Assembly (NCBI GenBank): GCA_964036295.1
Contig: OZ038462.1
Coordinates: 25,555,863-25,619,862, forward strand
Source: Plumapathes pennacea
Taxonomy: Eukaryota > Cnidaria > Anthozoa > Antipatharia > Myriopathidae
Length of the DNA stretch: 64,000 nucleotides
Direction: 5' to 3'
Shown in pieces: positions 21,304 to 38,200 of the stretch. A program made the translations under genes and the position numbers. Below the pieces are notes generated by a model. That model did not search any database, was not told where the DNA came from, and saw nothing but the letters and a program-made list of their open reading frames with translations. How positions within the stretch are numbered: the stretch's first letter is position 1; each line of letters opens with the position of its first letter.

Positions 21304-22816
21304 GGTTAGAAGTCTCCTGTGCTGATGGATAACCATCAAATCAGGGAACAAAGGATTTCTTGACTGACATGCAGTGCCAGCTTCAAACTCAATCCCTTAT
21401 CAGCCCGTTTTGTTACAGCAATATGAACTACAGTATAACTTCAAACCCATTAGCTAAGCCATCAGATCTGTGATTCAGGGTACATTTTATTGGGTTTACT
21501 AACTTAGGGTGTGTTCAATGGGGCTATTCTGGAATAGGCATAGTGATACTGATTGATTAATATTTGCTTTGGAGCTAATTTATGTCAAAACATATCAGGG
21601 GCTGTTCAAAATGTCAGCGTAAAGGTCCAGAATAAGGATGTTGATCAGTGAAATGTTTCAGTTGAGTTTTGGAATACTGATTTATCGCTGTCTTGAACAA
21701 ATCTCGACAGGTTCCAGAACAAACAAGTCTTGTCTATTCCAGCTCTGGAATGCCCCCAAAGAAATGTGCCCTGAATACTGCTGCATGTAGCCATAACAAA
21801 ATTAATAAGCTGTTTTTAGGGGGAGGTGAGCAATAGGATGGGGGCAGAAATGGGTCAATAATAATTTTTACATGAAGAAGGGACTGCTGTCAGTCAGAAA
21901 TGTGATGCAACTACACTGGTGCTGAGTTATCAGCATAATGATGATGGCCCTGTAAAATGTTCTTTGGGCATGAGGGTTGTTTGATGACCTGTTGCAGTTA
22001 TCACTGAAAATACTTCCAAGAAAAACATGTACAGCCCTTTACGATGGGATAACTTACTTTTAAAGTTCACCTGAATTTCAGCTACTCTCCAGTATGAATA
22101 GGACAGCAGCAGCTGAACTTCAGACTACTTTAAAATATCTAACTGGGATTTAATGTGTGAATAAGACATAAACTTAGTATGGATAGTAAGAAAATGTGAG
22201 GTGTCTGTAAAGTGTCACAGGACATCACCTGTGCTAGTGTATATAAAATAAAAATACATGTACAATGTATGATGAACCTGGTTCATTTACCATTTTTCGT
22301 TTACCTGCTACAGCTGCAGCAACATGACAATGATCTAGAACTCACGTGGTATAACAATAGATGAGACCCATATTTGTTCGCAAGACAGCCAAGGTTTCCT
22401 TTTACTATTCAAACAATCAAAGAGTATGCAAAGTGCTGATTTCCAGTTTTATTTTGTATTCTGATTTGTTACACAGGTTCAGATTCTTGCTGAACCATTC
22501 CACAGCTGCTAGATGGCATTTACCTGTGGCTCTGGCTTGCCTGCAATCCAAAAGAACTTTGTCATTTCCTCTGATGAAAATTAATAACAAACATCCCATC
22601 ATTTAATGATGCTATTGATTCCCAAGCCCCAAAAACAATCCCAGACAAATTTTTTCTTTCAACCAGTGCCAAGTGGCAGTGATCCCTTGTTTAGGTTCAA
22701 GTGGGTGAGACTCAATTATCTCACACTACTATGTTTTGTTCAGGTATGGGCATGAGTAGAAGGGGTCTTGGGAGCTAAAGGCTTTAACTGTTGTGACAAA
22801 CCAAACCAACCTTCGT
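21304..22816. other. Tail-to-tail spacer between PUB gene and RPS3
   Basis: Holds the 3' UTRs of the two converging genes. At about 21511-21780 an imperfect inverted repeat (GGGTGTGTTCAATGGGGCTA against a TGGAATGCCCCCAAAGAAAT-type end) looks like another MITE. No open frame shows a domain or splice partner. No firm poly(A) site was assigned for either gene. Confidence 0.6.
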
Positions 22817-25328
<2,512 letters not shown>

Positions 25329-25411
25329 GTTGACCGCTGTGAAAGAGGACTTTCCCAGCTTCCTTTGCGCGTTTACAGAGCTACCGCGCATGAGTGGAAC
25401 GGTAATCCGCC
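25329..25411. promoter_or_regulatory. 83-bp divergent promoter, RPS3 / 127-aa protein
   Basis: Only 83 bases separate the two start codons, so both 5' UTRs and any core promoter must lie in this space or overlap. No TATA box is seen. Confidence 0.6.
25341..25350 (-). promoter_or_regulatory. RPS3: Candidate 5' TOP motif of RPS3
   Basis: On the minus strand GTCCTCTTTCAC lies about 15-25 bases before the ATG. A C followed by a short pyrimidine run at the cap is the translational control signal of ribosomal protein mRNAs. The start site itself is inferred. Confidence 0.5.
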
Positions 25412-27118
25412 ATGTTTGTAAGAAGTTGTCAGTGTGTTAGATCGCTTTCGAGCCTTTCTTCTTCTGCAAATTTGGTGGTATGTGAAGAAATTTGATGCAG
25501 CTCCAGTAGGGTAGTGTTTGCTGTTGCTAACTGTTGATTCTATTCTCAGCGAAATGCATCAAAATCGCAGCGAGCCAGACAGCTTGTTCTTAGCGGAGGT
25601 GAGAACGCACGCGCAGCTTGCATAAACACGTGGAGCGTATTTCACAGCCGCACCTCTCATTGAGTTTTGCTTTTTCACCAGCAGCACCTGCACTCTCGAG
25701 TCTTCAGTCCAGATTTCTAGTTAGATCGTCTTCACAAGAGTCGCTGTAAGTGTGTAGATTTTGTTTATAAATGCATACTGTAGCTTCACGTCGGGCTTCT
25801 TGGAGAAATGGGAATCTTTCAGTTCTTAAAATGTCAGTGTTCTCTTATATATTTTCAGTTTCAGTTTATTTTTTGCCAACTGTCACACTAACGGTAATAC
25901 ACAAATAATAAGGCAGGGAAGCCCAAAAAGAAGCCCCCAGGCTTATAAAGTTTTGGGCTCCCTTTTACAAAATGAATATGGCAAAACAGTCATGGCATAC
26001 GGAAATATTAATTATTGACATATATTTTACTGCATAGACCATTTTTCCAGCTCAGAGGACTCTGATTCCATCCGTGTAGCTCCTGACACCATTTTCCCTT
26101 GGGTGGCCCGGTGTGGGGGATTTGTAGGGGAGTGGGGTGGTTTATGGCTTGATCGATTGGTTTTTTGCTGATTGACAAGTGTACTGTCAGTCAAGTTTTT
26201 ATTGTGTTAACTGTTTAACTTATTTCAGCCTTGTTGCACAGAACAAGTTTGGAAACAGGTTTGCCAAGAATTTTTGCACAGTCCAAGTACCACTATGTGA
26301 GTAAAAAAATGTTTTATTACACAACTTCACATTTTCAAGTGCAAGTAAAGGCCAAAGCGAGTGCAAAGATGGGAGTGTATTGCACTTGCCAGGAACCAGA
26401 TCAACTGGTTTATCAGCTTACGTGATCAATATTTTTGCAAGCAAAGTTTACAAACGCACCATTTTTTGTTCCATTTTTCGTGCAGTGAAAACGTTTGCCC
26501 TGCTTCGTTTGTCACATAATAAACAATTATTTTCTTACACAAAAAGTCGTGCAATACAGCTGTATTTTAACTCGTCAGTTTTATTTTTTCTCACCTAAAG
26601 CAGGCTCGAAAAAAAACTGACTCGTAAAATACTCCGCCATATTGCACTCCTTCCCGTGTAATAACCTCTTTTTATCCTACTTAACCCCTTCACTCCCAAG
26701 CTCAAAATGCAGATTCTCCCAAGCTCAAAATGCAGATTCTCCCAACCTTTTAAAGAGTAAAATTGTGAGTAATGCAGTGAGAATAATATTGATAGTTAAA
26801 TAGTATCTAAAGCCAAGTTCTCCCTACTGTATCACATGTTTTTGTTGAGAAACTGAAGGAGAAAATCGAAGTGGATCACTCTTTGGGAGTGAAAGGGTTA
26901 ATAGAGAATGTGACACTCTTTCCAATATTTTCTCCTAAAGTACTACATAATTCTGATCATTAACATTCTGTTATTGACCAGGTAACATCATAACTACATC
27001 ACCAGAACTTCTTGGTCCCTTGACAGAAGGAGCAGGGCTTGATACGGACATTGGAGATGATGACGACGAGATGTCAGGCGTTAAGAAAGAGAAGCACAGG
27101 CGCCGGCAAAAATACTGA
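25412..27118 (+). CDS. Unrecognised 127-aa protein, probable mitochondrial presequence
   Basis: Exons 25412-25477, 25550-25598, 25682-25745, 26229-26296, 26982-27118. All have GT-AG borders and compatible phases (total 384 nt). The N-terminus (MFVRSCQCVRSLSSLSSSAN, then RNASKSQRARQ and SRFLVRSSS) is rich in Arg and Ser, with no Asp or Glu in the first 50 residues, as in mitochondrial targeting sequences. The C-terminus has an acidic patch (DTDIGDDDDE) followed by a basic end (KKEKHRRRQKY). No membrane segment. I do not recognise the family. The third exon has a NAGNAG acceptor (CAGCAG), so one Ala may be optional. Exon 4 ends about 10 bp before a repeat element. A coding gene is supported by phase closure and composition, not by homology, so moderate. 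Confidence 0.6.
26308..26668. repeat. Interspersed element, copy 1 (inverted relative of 53391-53590)
   Basis: Shares with the reverse complement of 53391-53590 the segments GGAACCAGATCAACTGGTTT, AGCTTACGTGATCAAT, AAGCAGGCTCGAAAAAA, GACTCGTAAAATACTCCG and TATTGCACTCCTTCCCG. It carries an extra internal stretch at about 26435-26590. It lies in the last intron of the 127-aa protein gene. Family unknown. Confidence 0.75.
26681..26901 (-). mobile_element. TTAACCC-CACTCCCAA MITE, copy 2
   Basis: Begins TTAACCCCTTCACTCCCAAG and ends CTTTGGGAGTGAAAGGGTTAA, so the ends are inverted and bordered by TTAA. A 23-bp unit near the left end (AGCTCAAAATGCAGATTCTCCCA) is duplicated. Relatives are at 19565, 31545 and 56619. 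Confidence 0.85.
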
Positions 27119-29605
27119 CACCAGCTTTCCAATCACTCTGCTTAATGTCTTCCTTTTCCAAGTCTTTACTGTACTTTGTTTACTTGATGTCTAGTGAGGC
27201 TCTCGGGCATGACTCTACTGTATTTCCATCACACCAAAAAAATATATGATGATTCTTGGAGATCAGCAAGTGATTAGTCACCTACAGTATCTATATTTAC
27301 CAAGACAACTACCTATGAATAGGCAGACTATAGACAGTTGGTTTAGAGGCTGTTGTCTTTTATAAATACAGTCAAACCTGTATTAACCAAGTTCTGAAAA
27401 TCTGCTCTCAATAAAATACTGCAAACTCTACCTGTATTAAGCAGACACCAAAAAATTCCCAAAGGGTGTCTGCTTAATACAGGTTTGACTGTAATATTAT
27501 GGGGTTCTTACACTTATAAATGGATGGAAACTGATGGCTGGGCAGCAAAGAGAATCAGTGCACTATCCCTTGAGCCTTACTTAATGCAGAAATGCTCCTG
27601 GTAATGTTGCTTTAATTAGCAAAACATGTCGGTTGCATTGCACTATCAACAGATTTGTGTCTGTGGCAGGTGCAAGGAAACACCTCATTGATACCAAAAC
27701 CATCAAATGCTGCAGCAGCAATGTCTGCTCCTTTAGCCAGGAGGCTCAATTAGTCAATTTACCTTCAATCTTCTAAACATTAGGAACAAGAAAACATGTT
27801 AGGTACAAGAAGGTAATGTTACCTTTATTGTCAGCTGAACATAAGTTTTCAAATCCCAAAATTGTTCACACTGTGCTTCAGCTTATATCTTCTCATATTT
27901 TGTCCCAGTCTTGTTTTTTAAACTTCTTAACTGTTTAATGCATTAAATAAGAGGATATGTAATAATAAAAATAACTGATGTATAGATGGATGTTTGGTGG
28001 TGTACATATTTTGCCCAAAGCAGGTGCCTGCATATTGGTTTCTCCTGAATCACTCATTAACTTTTTCAAGCACAACACATATAAGGTTGTGTACTATTGG
28101 GACCAACCTTTTCAACCTAACCCGGTTTGCTTGCTGTGGTTGAAATGTACTAATAGAACTCATATCAACCATTCTCGGGCAAAAAAAAAGAAAAATGAAA
28201 ACACGAACGTATGCCTGGTACCATCGTTTTCAACTGGATTCCGAGTGGGTGGGCCAAAGTTGATCAACATGGTTGATTCCCAAAACAACACGTAAAAAAG
28301 CCCAACCAACCAAAAGCGTTTGGTACCAATAGAAAACGACCTAAGATTATTCCTTTTCTGAGAGACATATATACACTCCGATTTTCGACCACTAGTCGTT
28401 AAAATGCCTGCATTTCACAACTATTATCCTATGATCTTCAGCTTAAACTTCCGCGCTAATATTGTTACAAACAAATTCGCGTTCTCCATAACAGTTGGCA
28501 AAGTTACAATCACGCGATACGTTTCGCAGACCGAAGAAAAATAAATCGCCGGAAGTCACGCGATTTTATAAGCCTATTGTCCACGCAGCCAATGAAACAT
28601 CTCGGTTGGATGAACGCCTTCCATACGCCCCTTCATAAATTATGCAGACAGAAACGTTTATTTGGTTCAACAGAAGAATCAATCGGTTCTGTCGATAGCT
28701 GTTCATCTTTGAGGTCGATCTTTGCGATAAAGCCGGCAATAAGTGGACTAAAATGTTCAATTTGTCAGCCAGAAGAGTGGTTGCGCTTGGCAGGGCGTCC
28801 ATACCTTGTGCGAGCAGTTCAAGATATCTGATCACACCAGTTCTGAGAAGCTACACCGTGGTAAGATTTCCCTTATGAGCGCTTGGTTCAGCTCTCAGAG
28901 TGTAGATATATGTCAGGGCTAGAAAACTAAAACCCAAATGTATCGGTTTTACCCACAACCGAACTTCGTTTCATTAAGTTATACCCGCTGGCATAGTGGC
29001 AACTCTAAGTGTCAAGCTCATAACAGTGATTGTTGGAGTGATTTACCTTTAGAAGCGAATTTACGGCAAAAAAATACAACATCTGCCTTTTGCAATCTTG
29101 CTAAACAAGATGGTTTCGAAAAATAATGCAAAGTGGAATAAAACAATCGATTCGAATCAGCATCTGGAAACGGACGCAAACGACGACAAAATGGTTGTTC
29201 TCCTTCCGTGCACCATTGAAAGTATTTCGGTTTTATAAAGTGATAAGTGAACAAAGAAAACGGCGTTGGAACACCGCCGTGGGCCGACAGCTTTGGGAAG
29301 ATGGGAAATGATGCTTGCGTGACTGAAGCAGAAATAGCCTTTGTTATCGTAATATTCAAGTCGAAGCCGCATTGAATTGCCAAAAGCCGCGTTTTAAGAC
29401 TCCCTATATCCTAAATAGCGGTCCTAATAACTTTAAACACGATAAAGACGTGACATATTTCGGTTTTGTATCGTTGATTTCCGTCGGGCGCAGAAGAACG
29501 CCCTCGCAGCAGGAAGTAAAACAATTTTGCTGACATGGAAAACAGCATCCTCGAGACCCAAGGTCAGATAGTGGGGCGGCGGGCAAAAAGCGACGGAGAG
29601 GGGAG
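27119..29605. other. Spacer between 127-aa protein gene and GDH
   Basis: Contains a Tc1/mariner-type relic at 27367-27493. No gene was recognised elsewhere. Several small open frames on both strands (for example near 27978-28295 and 28566-28835) lack domains, splice partners or start contexts. Confidence 0.6.
27367..27493. mobile_element. Tc1/mariner-type MITE
   Basis: TACAGTCAAACCTGTATTAA at the left and its complement TTAATACAGGTTTGACTGTA at the right enclose about 87 bp. The CAGTCAAACC-type end and TA border are typical of mariner/pogo-derived MITEs. Similar ends occur at 49467-49644 and, diverged, near 12375-12830. Confidence 0.8.
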
Positions 29606-31344
<1,739 letters not shown>

Positions 31345-32201
31345 GAGACAAGAAATTGATCAAGCTCACTGTTTTAGAAATAGTCAAGTAAAGTCACAGT
31401 CACTCACAGACAGAAAAACAAATTAGTGTAGACTCTTAAAATTTGCAGGCCATTAGTGCAGAATGAAATCATTTTCGAAGTGTGAATTAGTTTTGAAAAA
31501 CGTATGTTTAACTTTTCGATTTTACAGTGACGAACTGTCCCATTTGTCCTTTCACTCCCAAGAGTGATCAACTTTAATTTATCTTCAGTTTCTTACCAAA
31601 GATATATCACACAGTAAGGAGAGCTAGGTATTTGAAATCTCGTTCAGATGAAAGCTGATTGAGCTATCACTTCTTATTACATTACTCGTATACTTTCTTT
31701 TTAAAGGGCTGGGAGAATCTGCAGTTTGATCTTGGGAGTGAAAGAGATAACGTATTGGGGTATCCGGAAAGGCAAACCGAAACACCAGGTTTTGATAATC
31801 TACGCTCAAACAGTAAAATCGCGGGCCGGGTTACTTCTCCTGTCGTCAAGTGCAGAGTTTGACGGCGCCCTATAATTGCATCAGCAATACTATCAGCAGT
31901 ACTAATATATTACATAATAAAACAGCACTATTTCTTACAGCCTCCGTCACACGATAATCTAAGCCGATAGTGACATAAAAAATGGAGGCGGCTCTATTAA
32001 CAAGCCACATACTCCACGGTCTTATCAAAATACTTCAAATTTACACCTGATTCTTTGGTAGACTGCTGTATATCGGCATAGTATTCACATTAAATATAAC
32101 CCGTGCTTCTTGATAGATAGAAATCATTAAAATATATGCTATAGATATCACCGTAATTCGTTCTTTTTGTGTGCGATGATAGCGATGATAGTTAATTCCA
32201 A
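31345..32201. other. Tail-to-tail spacer, GDH / CLPB
   Basis: GDH 3' UTR with an AATAAA at 31916-31921, and a MITE copy at 31545-31750. No other gene is seen. Confidence 0.6.
31545..31750 (+). mobile_element. TTAACCC-CACTCCCAA MITE, copy 3
   Basis: TCCTTTCACTCCCAAGAGTG at the left, GATCTTGGGAGTGAAAGAGA at the right. The body matches the copy at 56619-56831 (GATCAACTTT, TCTTCAGTTT, GATGAAAGCTGATT, CTGGGAGAATCTGCA). It is in the 3' UTR region of the GDH gene. Confidence 0.8.
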
Positions 32202-35200
32202 CTAAAAAATCAACCTTTCTTCAGGAACAAAAACGTTCTGAATGTCAATGTCGACTTTTTTCTTGCCTTCTTTAATAAGCTGTAGTTTGATAGCCGGCGC
32301 TACGTCACCTCTCCAGGAACTCTCGTCATCATGTTTGGGGTGGGCCACTGTCAGATGCAGGGAACATCCGGGAGCTATCAGTTCGCGCTCATGCGCAGCG
32401 GCTATTTGGTTCACAACTCTCCTCTCGACCTGTTGACGTCACAAAACTGGTTGGACTCGGCATTCAACATACAAATGAGTAAAAAAAAAGCTGGGAATAG
32501 CACACCGACCTCGTGTTTGATTGATCTCGCTCCGTAGTGGACGTCATAACCGTCCGCCAGCGTGTCCAGGACCTCTCTGTCCCATGTGATATGGATGTCG
32601 TGGCGGTTAATCGCCTGCACGAGAAGAATTACTTCATGTAAGGCGACGATCGAAGTGTTGCCATGGCAGATGTGGGGGAGGAGGTGAAGAGAAAAAAGTG
32701 ACTAAAATGCATCTAAAGAGGAAACTATAGGAGGGGCACGACAAGTAAAAAAAAAAGTACCAGGCCGCGGTTGTTCAAAGCCCGATTAGTTTAATCGTGG
32801 ATTACCCAAATTCTTTACTCGATTTTGTGGCCAACAAACTAGCAAAGTTTCGAAAAAAGACCTGCTAAAATGCTTGTTCTAGCTCAAAAGAAAAACATAT
32901 CCAGACAGTCCTTAAATGAATGAAAAATTCTCATTTTCAGACTTAAAAATGACAGCAAAGTTTAGACCTAATCCAGGATTAGCTTAATCGTGCTTTAAAC
33001 AACTGGACCCTGAGCAAAAAGAAAATTAACAAAAGTATGGAAAACAAATTCGCGCTCTGTTGTGTGTGCCTTACCACTTCGAGTGGTAGCTAAGAAATGA
33101 AAACAAAGGAGAGTGATGTGCACAAAAGCAGAATAGGGATTTCTACACACCAATTTCGTCCAACTTTCCAATTCTTTAGTGACAAGTTTCAGCAACTCCG
33201 GCCTTGAGAACGGTAAGAAGTACACCATCTCATTGATTCTGCCTAAGAATTCGTCTCTTTTGAAGTGGCGCTAAAGAACAACATGGCACAAACACCTTAG
33301 TCAGTAGGCGGAGTCATACGTGAGGCGGAGTCATTAAATCACTTTCGAGAATCGTGAATCAAAAACAAGAAGCCTACAGGCCCTTCCAATTTACAAAAGT
33401 AAAAAAATAAATCCGATTTATCTGGCATCCGATAATATGTGCATCAATAACTCATTGACAATTTTTAGTGCGCTGAAAAGAATTTTCAAGATTGTGATAC
33501 CTAACAGCGCTCGCTCGATTGTCTCACCATTTACGGTACGCCACTTTCACAATCATGCACAGTTCACGATTCCAAGATATTTTGGCGGGAAAACATGGCG
33601 GGCAGAATGAAGAACAGTTTCTTAGGTCATAATGCAATGTGCGAACAAACAAAACCGATTTCAGCAGAGATATTTAGTGACTTGACAAACACTCGTTTAC
33701 ACGGCCAGTAAAAAGTACTATTTGCTACTACGCATGATATTCTGCACTGCATTTTACCTTTAGAATTGGCTGAACGACGTTTTCCTTAAACTTTTTGGAT
33801 ATTGTGATCTCCTCCATCAGTTCACTGTCTGTTGAAAACGAGAATCACGCCTTTAGGACAATCGGCTTTCCACGAGTACCGTGGCCACTCTCTCTCTCTC
33901 ACAAGACTCAACAGCACAGATGACCAACAGGTCTACTGTGTCACGTGCTACCTTCACTCCTGAGTTGCGCTGCCTCGTGAGCTTCCCGCCTTAAATCTAA
34001 GGCATGATTGGCTATCTCGTCACTGGCCAGATTTGACGTCATCACAAAGATGGCGTCTTTGCATTCGATGGTTTTTCCCTTGCCATCCGTTAAACGGCCC
34101 TGAAAAAAGGTCGATATGTTGAAGCTTCAGGTAGTACTTTTTTTTTTCTGGAAACAAAGCAATTTCAAAAACTTGTGATCTACGAACCGTTTGCACAAAT
34201 GTAATGTTGGCGCAACAGAAAAAAATATTTACGGTCGACTTGCAAAGAAATATATAGTTTGCTCAGCACAGGCAAGATAGATAAGACTAGATGAAAATGT
34301 GGACGCATAGTAAGGGGTGAGAAAGTGCTCTTGCTCCTTACTGGTGGTGGATAATTGGCCAGAAAAATATAGCCAGCCGGTTAGAAGCGCTACAGGTAGA
34401 CATTCTTATAAGTTAAAAGAAACCGCCATTCGCATCTCTCACTTCATCAAATAACTGTAACATGACCGTCAGCACATCAGGGTGAGCTTTGTCCACCTGC
34501 AGAAAAGAGAGAGTTCAACAGTTAGAGGTAAAAAGTAACAAACACACAACTGACCGCATAGACTGCAGACAGCCGCTTCCCCTCAGGGCGTCTCCGATTG
34601 AGCCCCGTTTCTCGGAGGAGCTCCGATGATAAGCGGCTATATCCACAGGCTACTGATGGCGATATGTAAGCAACAGCCGCAAAAACACCCCAAAGCAACA
34701 ACAAGATGATTAACAAGGAAAAGAGACGACAAGAGAAAATTAAACAGGGCGAGAAGGAAAAGAATCAAACACAGCAAACACAGCAGAACCAGAACTCAAG
34801 AATCGGCAAGAAGAAAGACGAGTGACAACCAAAACTCAACACCAAGAACGCAGACTTATTGAATTACTAACAACAGCGCCTGACAGTTAAAGTCGCCCCA
34901 CAAAAGAGCAACTAGTTTTTGAACAGATGCTATGTGTTACTTCCCACCTCGTCAAACAGCACCACGGCGTTGGGATATTCTCTTAACCTTTTGGTCAGCT
35001 GCCCCCCCTGATCGTGACCGATGTAACCGGGGGGTGCACCGATCATCTTGGCGACTTCGTGTTTCTCCTGATATTCTGACATATCCAGACGAATAAAACC
35101 CTGTCAAGCACAGAAGGACTGTGTCAGCGCAACGACACAGAAATACACGGCTTCAGAAATTGATAAAACCCGCTGAAATTACACGCCGCACCCGTCACCA

Positions 35201-38200
35201 CGTGCCTCTGGAATGACTAAGCCACGTTCAAAATCATGCGCAGTAGTAAATAGAACTTTTAACTCCCCACATAAGCGGGACGTGTCTGTAAAGTAAATAT
35301 CTCTGTGAAGCTTGCTTTTGTGTCTATATAACTGCATTGTCACCAAAAAAATGAGTTATCCACTATGCTCGCCAAGTTTTATCGTCAGATGGCCCGCCAG
35401 AACCTCTACGCTTCACAAACTGTGCACGATTGTGAAAGTGGCGTAAAGGACTATGTGCAGAATGATCATTGTGTACGTAGTTACGTGTATATGCATTATG
35501 AATAAGCGTTATAATCAAAGGTGGGAACCTTACAACAAATATTACAGCTGATTTTATTGTCCTGGTAACGTTGGAAGGACCACAAATTGCGTGGACTTAA
35601 CAAGCACTTTCAACAACCAGAAATCCCCACAAAGAAACAAAAGGTACGACTGTGTGTATGTACAGACCAGTATACACGTATGAATTTACGTAATATGAAT
35701 GTACGTCTTGTGAAAGTCAATGTCTATGTATGTATGGTTGTGTGTACGTATGTATGTAATATGAATGTACAGTATTATGTTGTGATATTTGGCGCGTACT
35801 TGTTTTTACAGAGCCAATCTAATGATTGTGCTGTGTTTTTCGCTTCTGTAATTCAAACTTTATGACTGATAACCTGGAAACTTCACCAAAAGTTTTAACT
35901 TTATCATCTAATCACCGTTCTAATCCTTGGCTGGAGGGAACATAATACCTTTGAGTTATCCTTGTGAATGTAACGAGCAACTTGCTTGGCTAACTCTGTT
36001 TTACCTGATAAAAAAGAAAACAAAACAAAAAAAGAAACAAAACATGCAATCACGTGATTATCCAAGCAATCCAGTCGAAAACCGCTGTATTGTTCGGTGA
36101 AACAAAATACGTCTGCACTCAGATTTACCAAAATCTCCAGACATTCACCACTGCATGTCGGATGTTTGTGTGAATGTAACGGTTATCAGTTCGGGATCAG
36201 AAGCGTAGAAATGTAAACTGGGCGTGAACTGGTATCGTAAATTCACGATTCTTCACTCACCTATGCCAGAAGAACCCAGGAATAAAAATACCAAGGGGTG
36301 GTCTTCGTCATACCAACCGTTTTCTTTTCTTCGAATGGCTGAAAAGTAACAGGCTGTATTGTTGGCCAGAAACATTCTTTCCTTTTGTTTTTAAATCACA
36401 CTCCACTGCTTTCTTCCCCTATCTGGCTCCCTACTTCTTTGTCTTTCATGATGTCCGATCTGTCCGTCTGTCTTTTCTCTTCGTCTTAATCTCTTTTTTT
36501 TTTTCTTTTTTTTTTTTCTGTCTCTTCTTTCTGTTTATCTCCTCTGTCTTTGTTCTATATCATCTCTTTCTGTGTCCTGTGTCAACACACCTGCAGATAC
36601 TGTAAGTATGGCTCCCTCCTGCCCAACGATGTGTTCCTTAAGTCTTTGTTCCAACGGATAGCGTCTTCGTTCCTCTGCTTCCCTCTTCTTCTTGTCTGTC
36701 TCAAACTAAATACAAATCAAGAAAGCCTTGCTAGTCTTTACCTATCACACTGTATTTAACATCGCAGGCACTAACTGACATGATCAAGACTAACTGCACC
36801 TGAGCTGAACGTTCCTCCAGTAATCTCTTGACGCTCTCTTTGCCTGCATATTCCATGGCAAGATGTCCTGCATCATCTTTTAGTGTGGGATCTGCACCTG
36901 CAAGACATTAATAAAAGTGATTTGTGACTAAGATTTTTAGAGTTCATGAGATAATGATGATGGCAATGATGATGGTGACGATGATCATGATGATCATGAA
37001 AACAAAAATGTTATGACAATGATGATGACATAGATAAAGATCGTTTTGTGACAGCTCTGCCAGCCTCGCAAAATCACCACAGGATACGTTCTTGCTTTTG
37101 AGGAGCGAAAGTGTGATAAAGTATTTGAGGCATGCAAGATTCTCACTTCTTAAAACAGTCAGTGTGTACCAGTGTAGTGGGCTAAATGAATTTGATCAAG
37201 GTCTGGAAGGGTGAGGGTCTCATACCCATGTTTTCATGGCAACAGAACTATTTTGCGACAAATAAAAAATATATAATTCACAGCACAGAACTATGCAAGT
37301 CAACTCTGCACAGCAATTTTCAGGTTAAGTTGATGAATAATATTGCAGAGAAATCCTTGTTAAGAGGTGACTGCAGGCAACAACTATTTTGCAACCTGAG
37401 CTGAACAAACCAAAAATGATTCCACCGGCACTGGACTTTTCTTTTTATCTTCAGAGATGTCAAAAATATAATGTTGTTTACAGACAATTATTTGCCCGAC
37501 TGAAAGCCACCACCTTGTTGTGTAATTTAATTAACATGTGGACCATATGGGCCACAATGCCTGATGGGAGACCCTGTTGTGACAAGAATGCAAGCGATCC
37601 TTATAGCCTGGTCCTCACTAGCGCATAAGCATAAGCACAAGCATAAGCATAAGAATAAGAGAGCGACAATGGTGACATAAGCATAAGCATAAGCATAAGG
37701 AACGGACGTGTTTGATCCTTATGCTTATGCTTATGTCGCCACTGTTGCTCTCTTATTCTTATGTTTATGCTTATGCTTATGCGCTAGTGAGGACAAGGCT
37801 TATAAGATTATGCCAACAACAATGACATGAAGTTAATGTGAGGACGCTTGGATTAGACAAAATGAGAAGAAACTTATCAACTTGAGATATTTTAAATTAG
37901 TAAGACCAACCTGCATTCAGGAGAAGTTGTACACACTCATAGTTGTCTACAAGGGTGGCATAATGTAATGGCGTGAAGCCTGAGAAGTTGGCACCCTTGT
38001 TCAGTCTGATATTGAAATCATCTTCTCTGGTCATGACAACTTAAATAAAAACAGGAGCAGTAACAAATGAATAGACTTTTGAATGCATGTGTTGAGCAAA
38101 AAAAAAAAAAAAAAAACAAGCAAAAAATGTGACAAAAACAGCAGATATTCTAAATACATAAATGAATGATCCACAAACCATCAATGGAACGCATGTGTTT

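Noticed and set aside
21936-22015. Possible C/D snoRNA (ATGATGA ... TGATGAC ... CTGA)
   Set aside because: Box-like motifs are present, but no terminal stem pairs and the location is outside an intron. Too weak to call.
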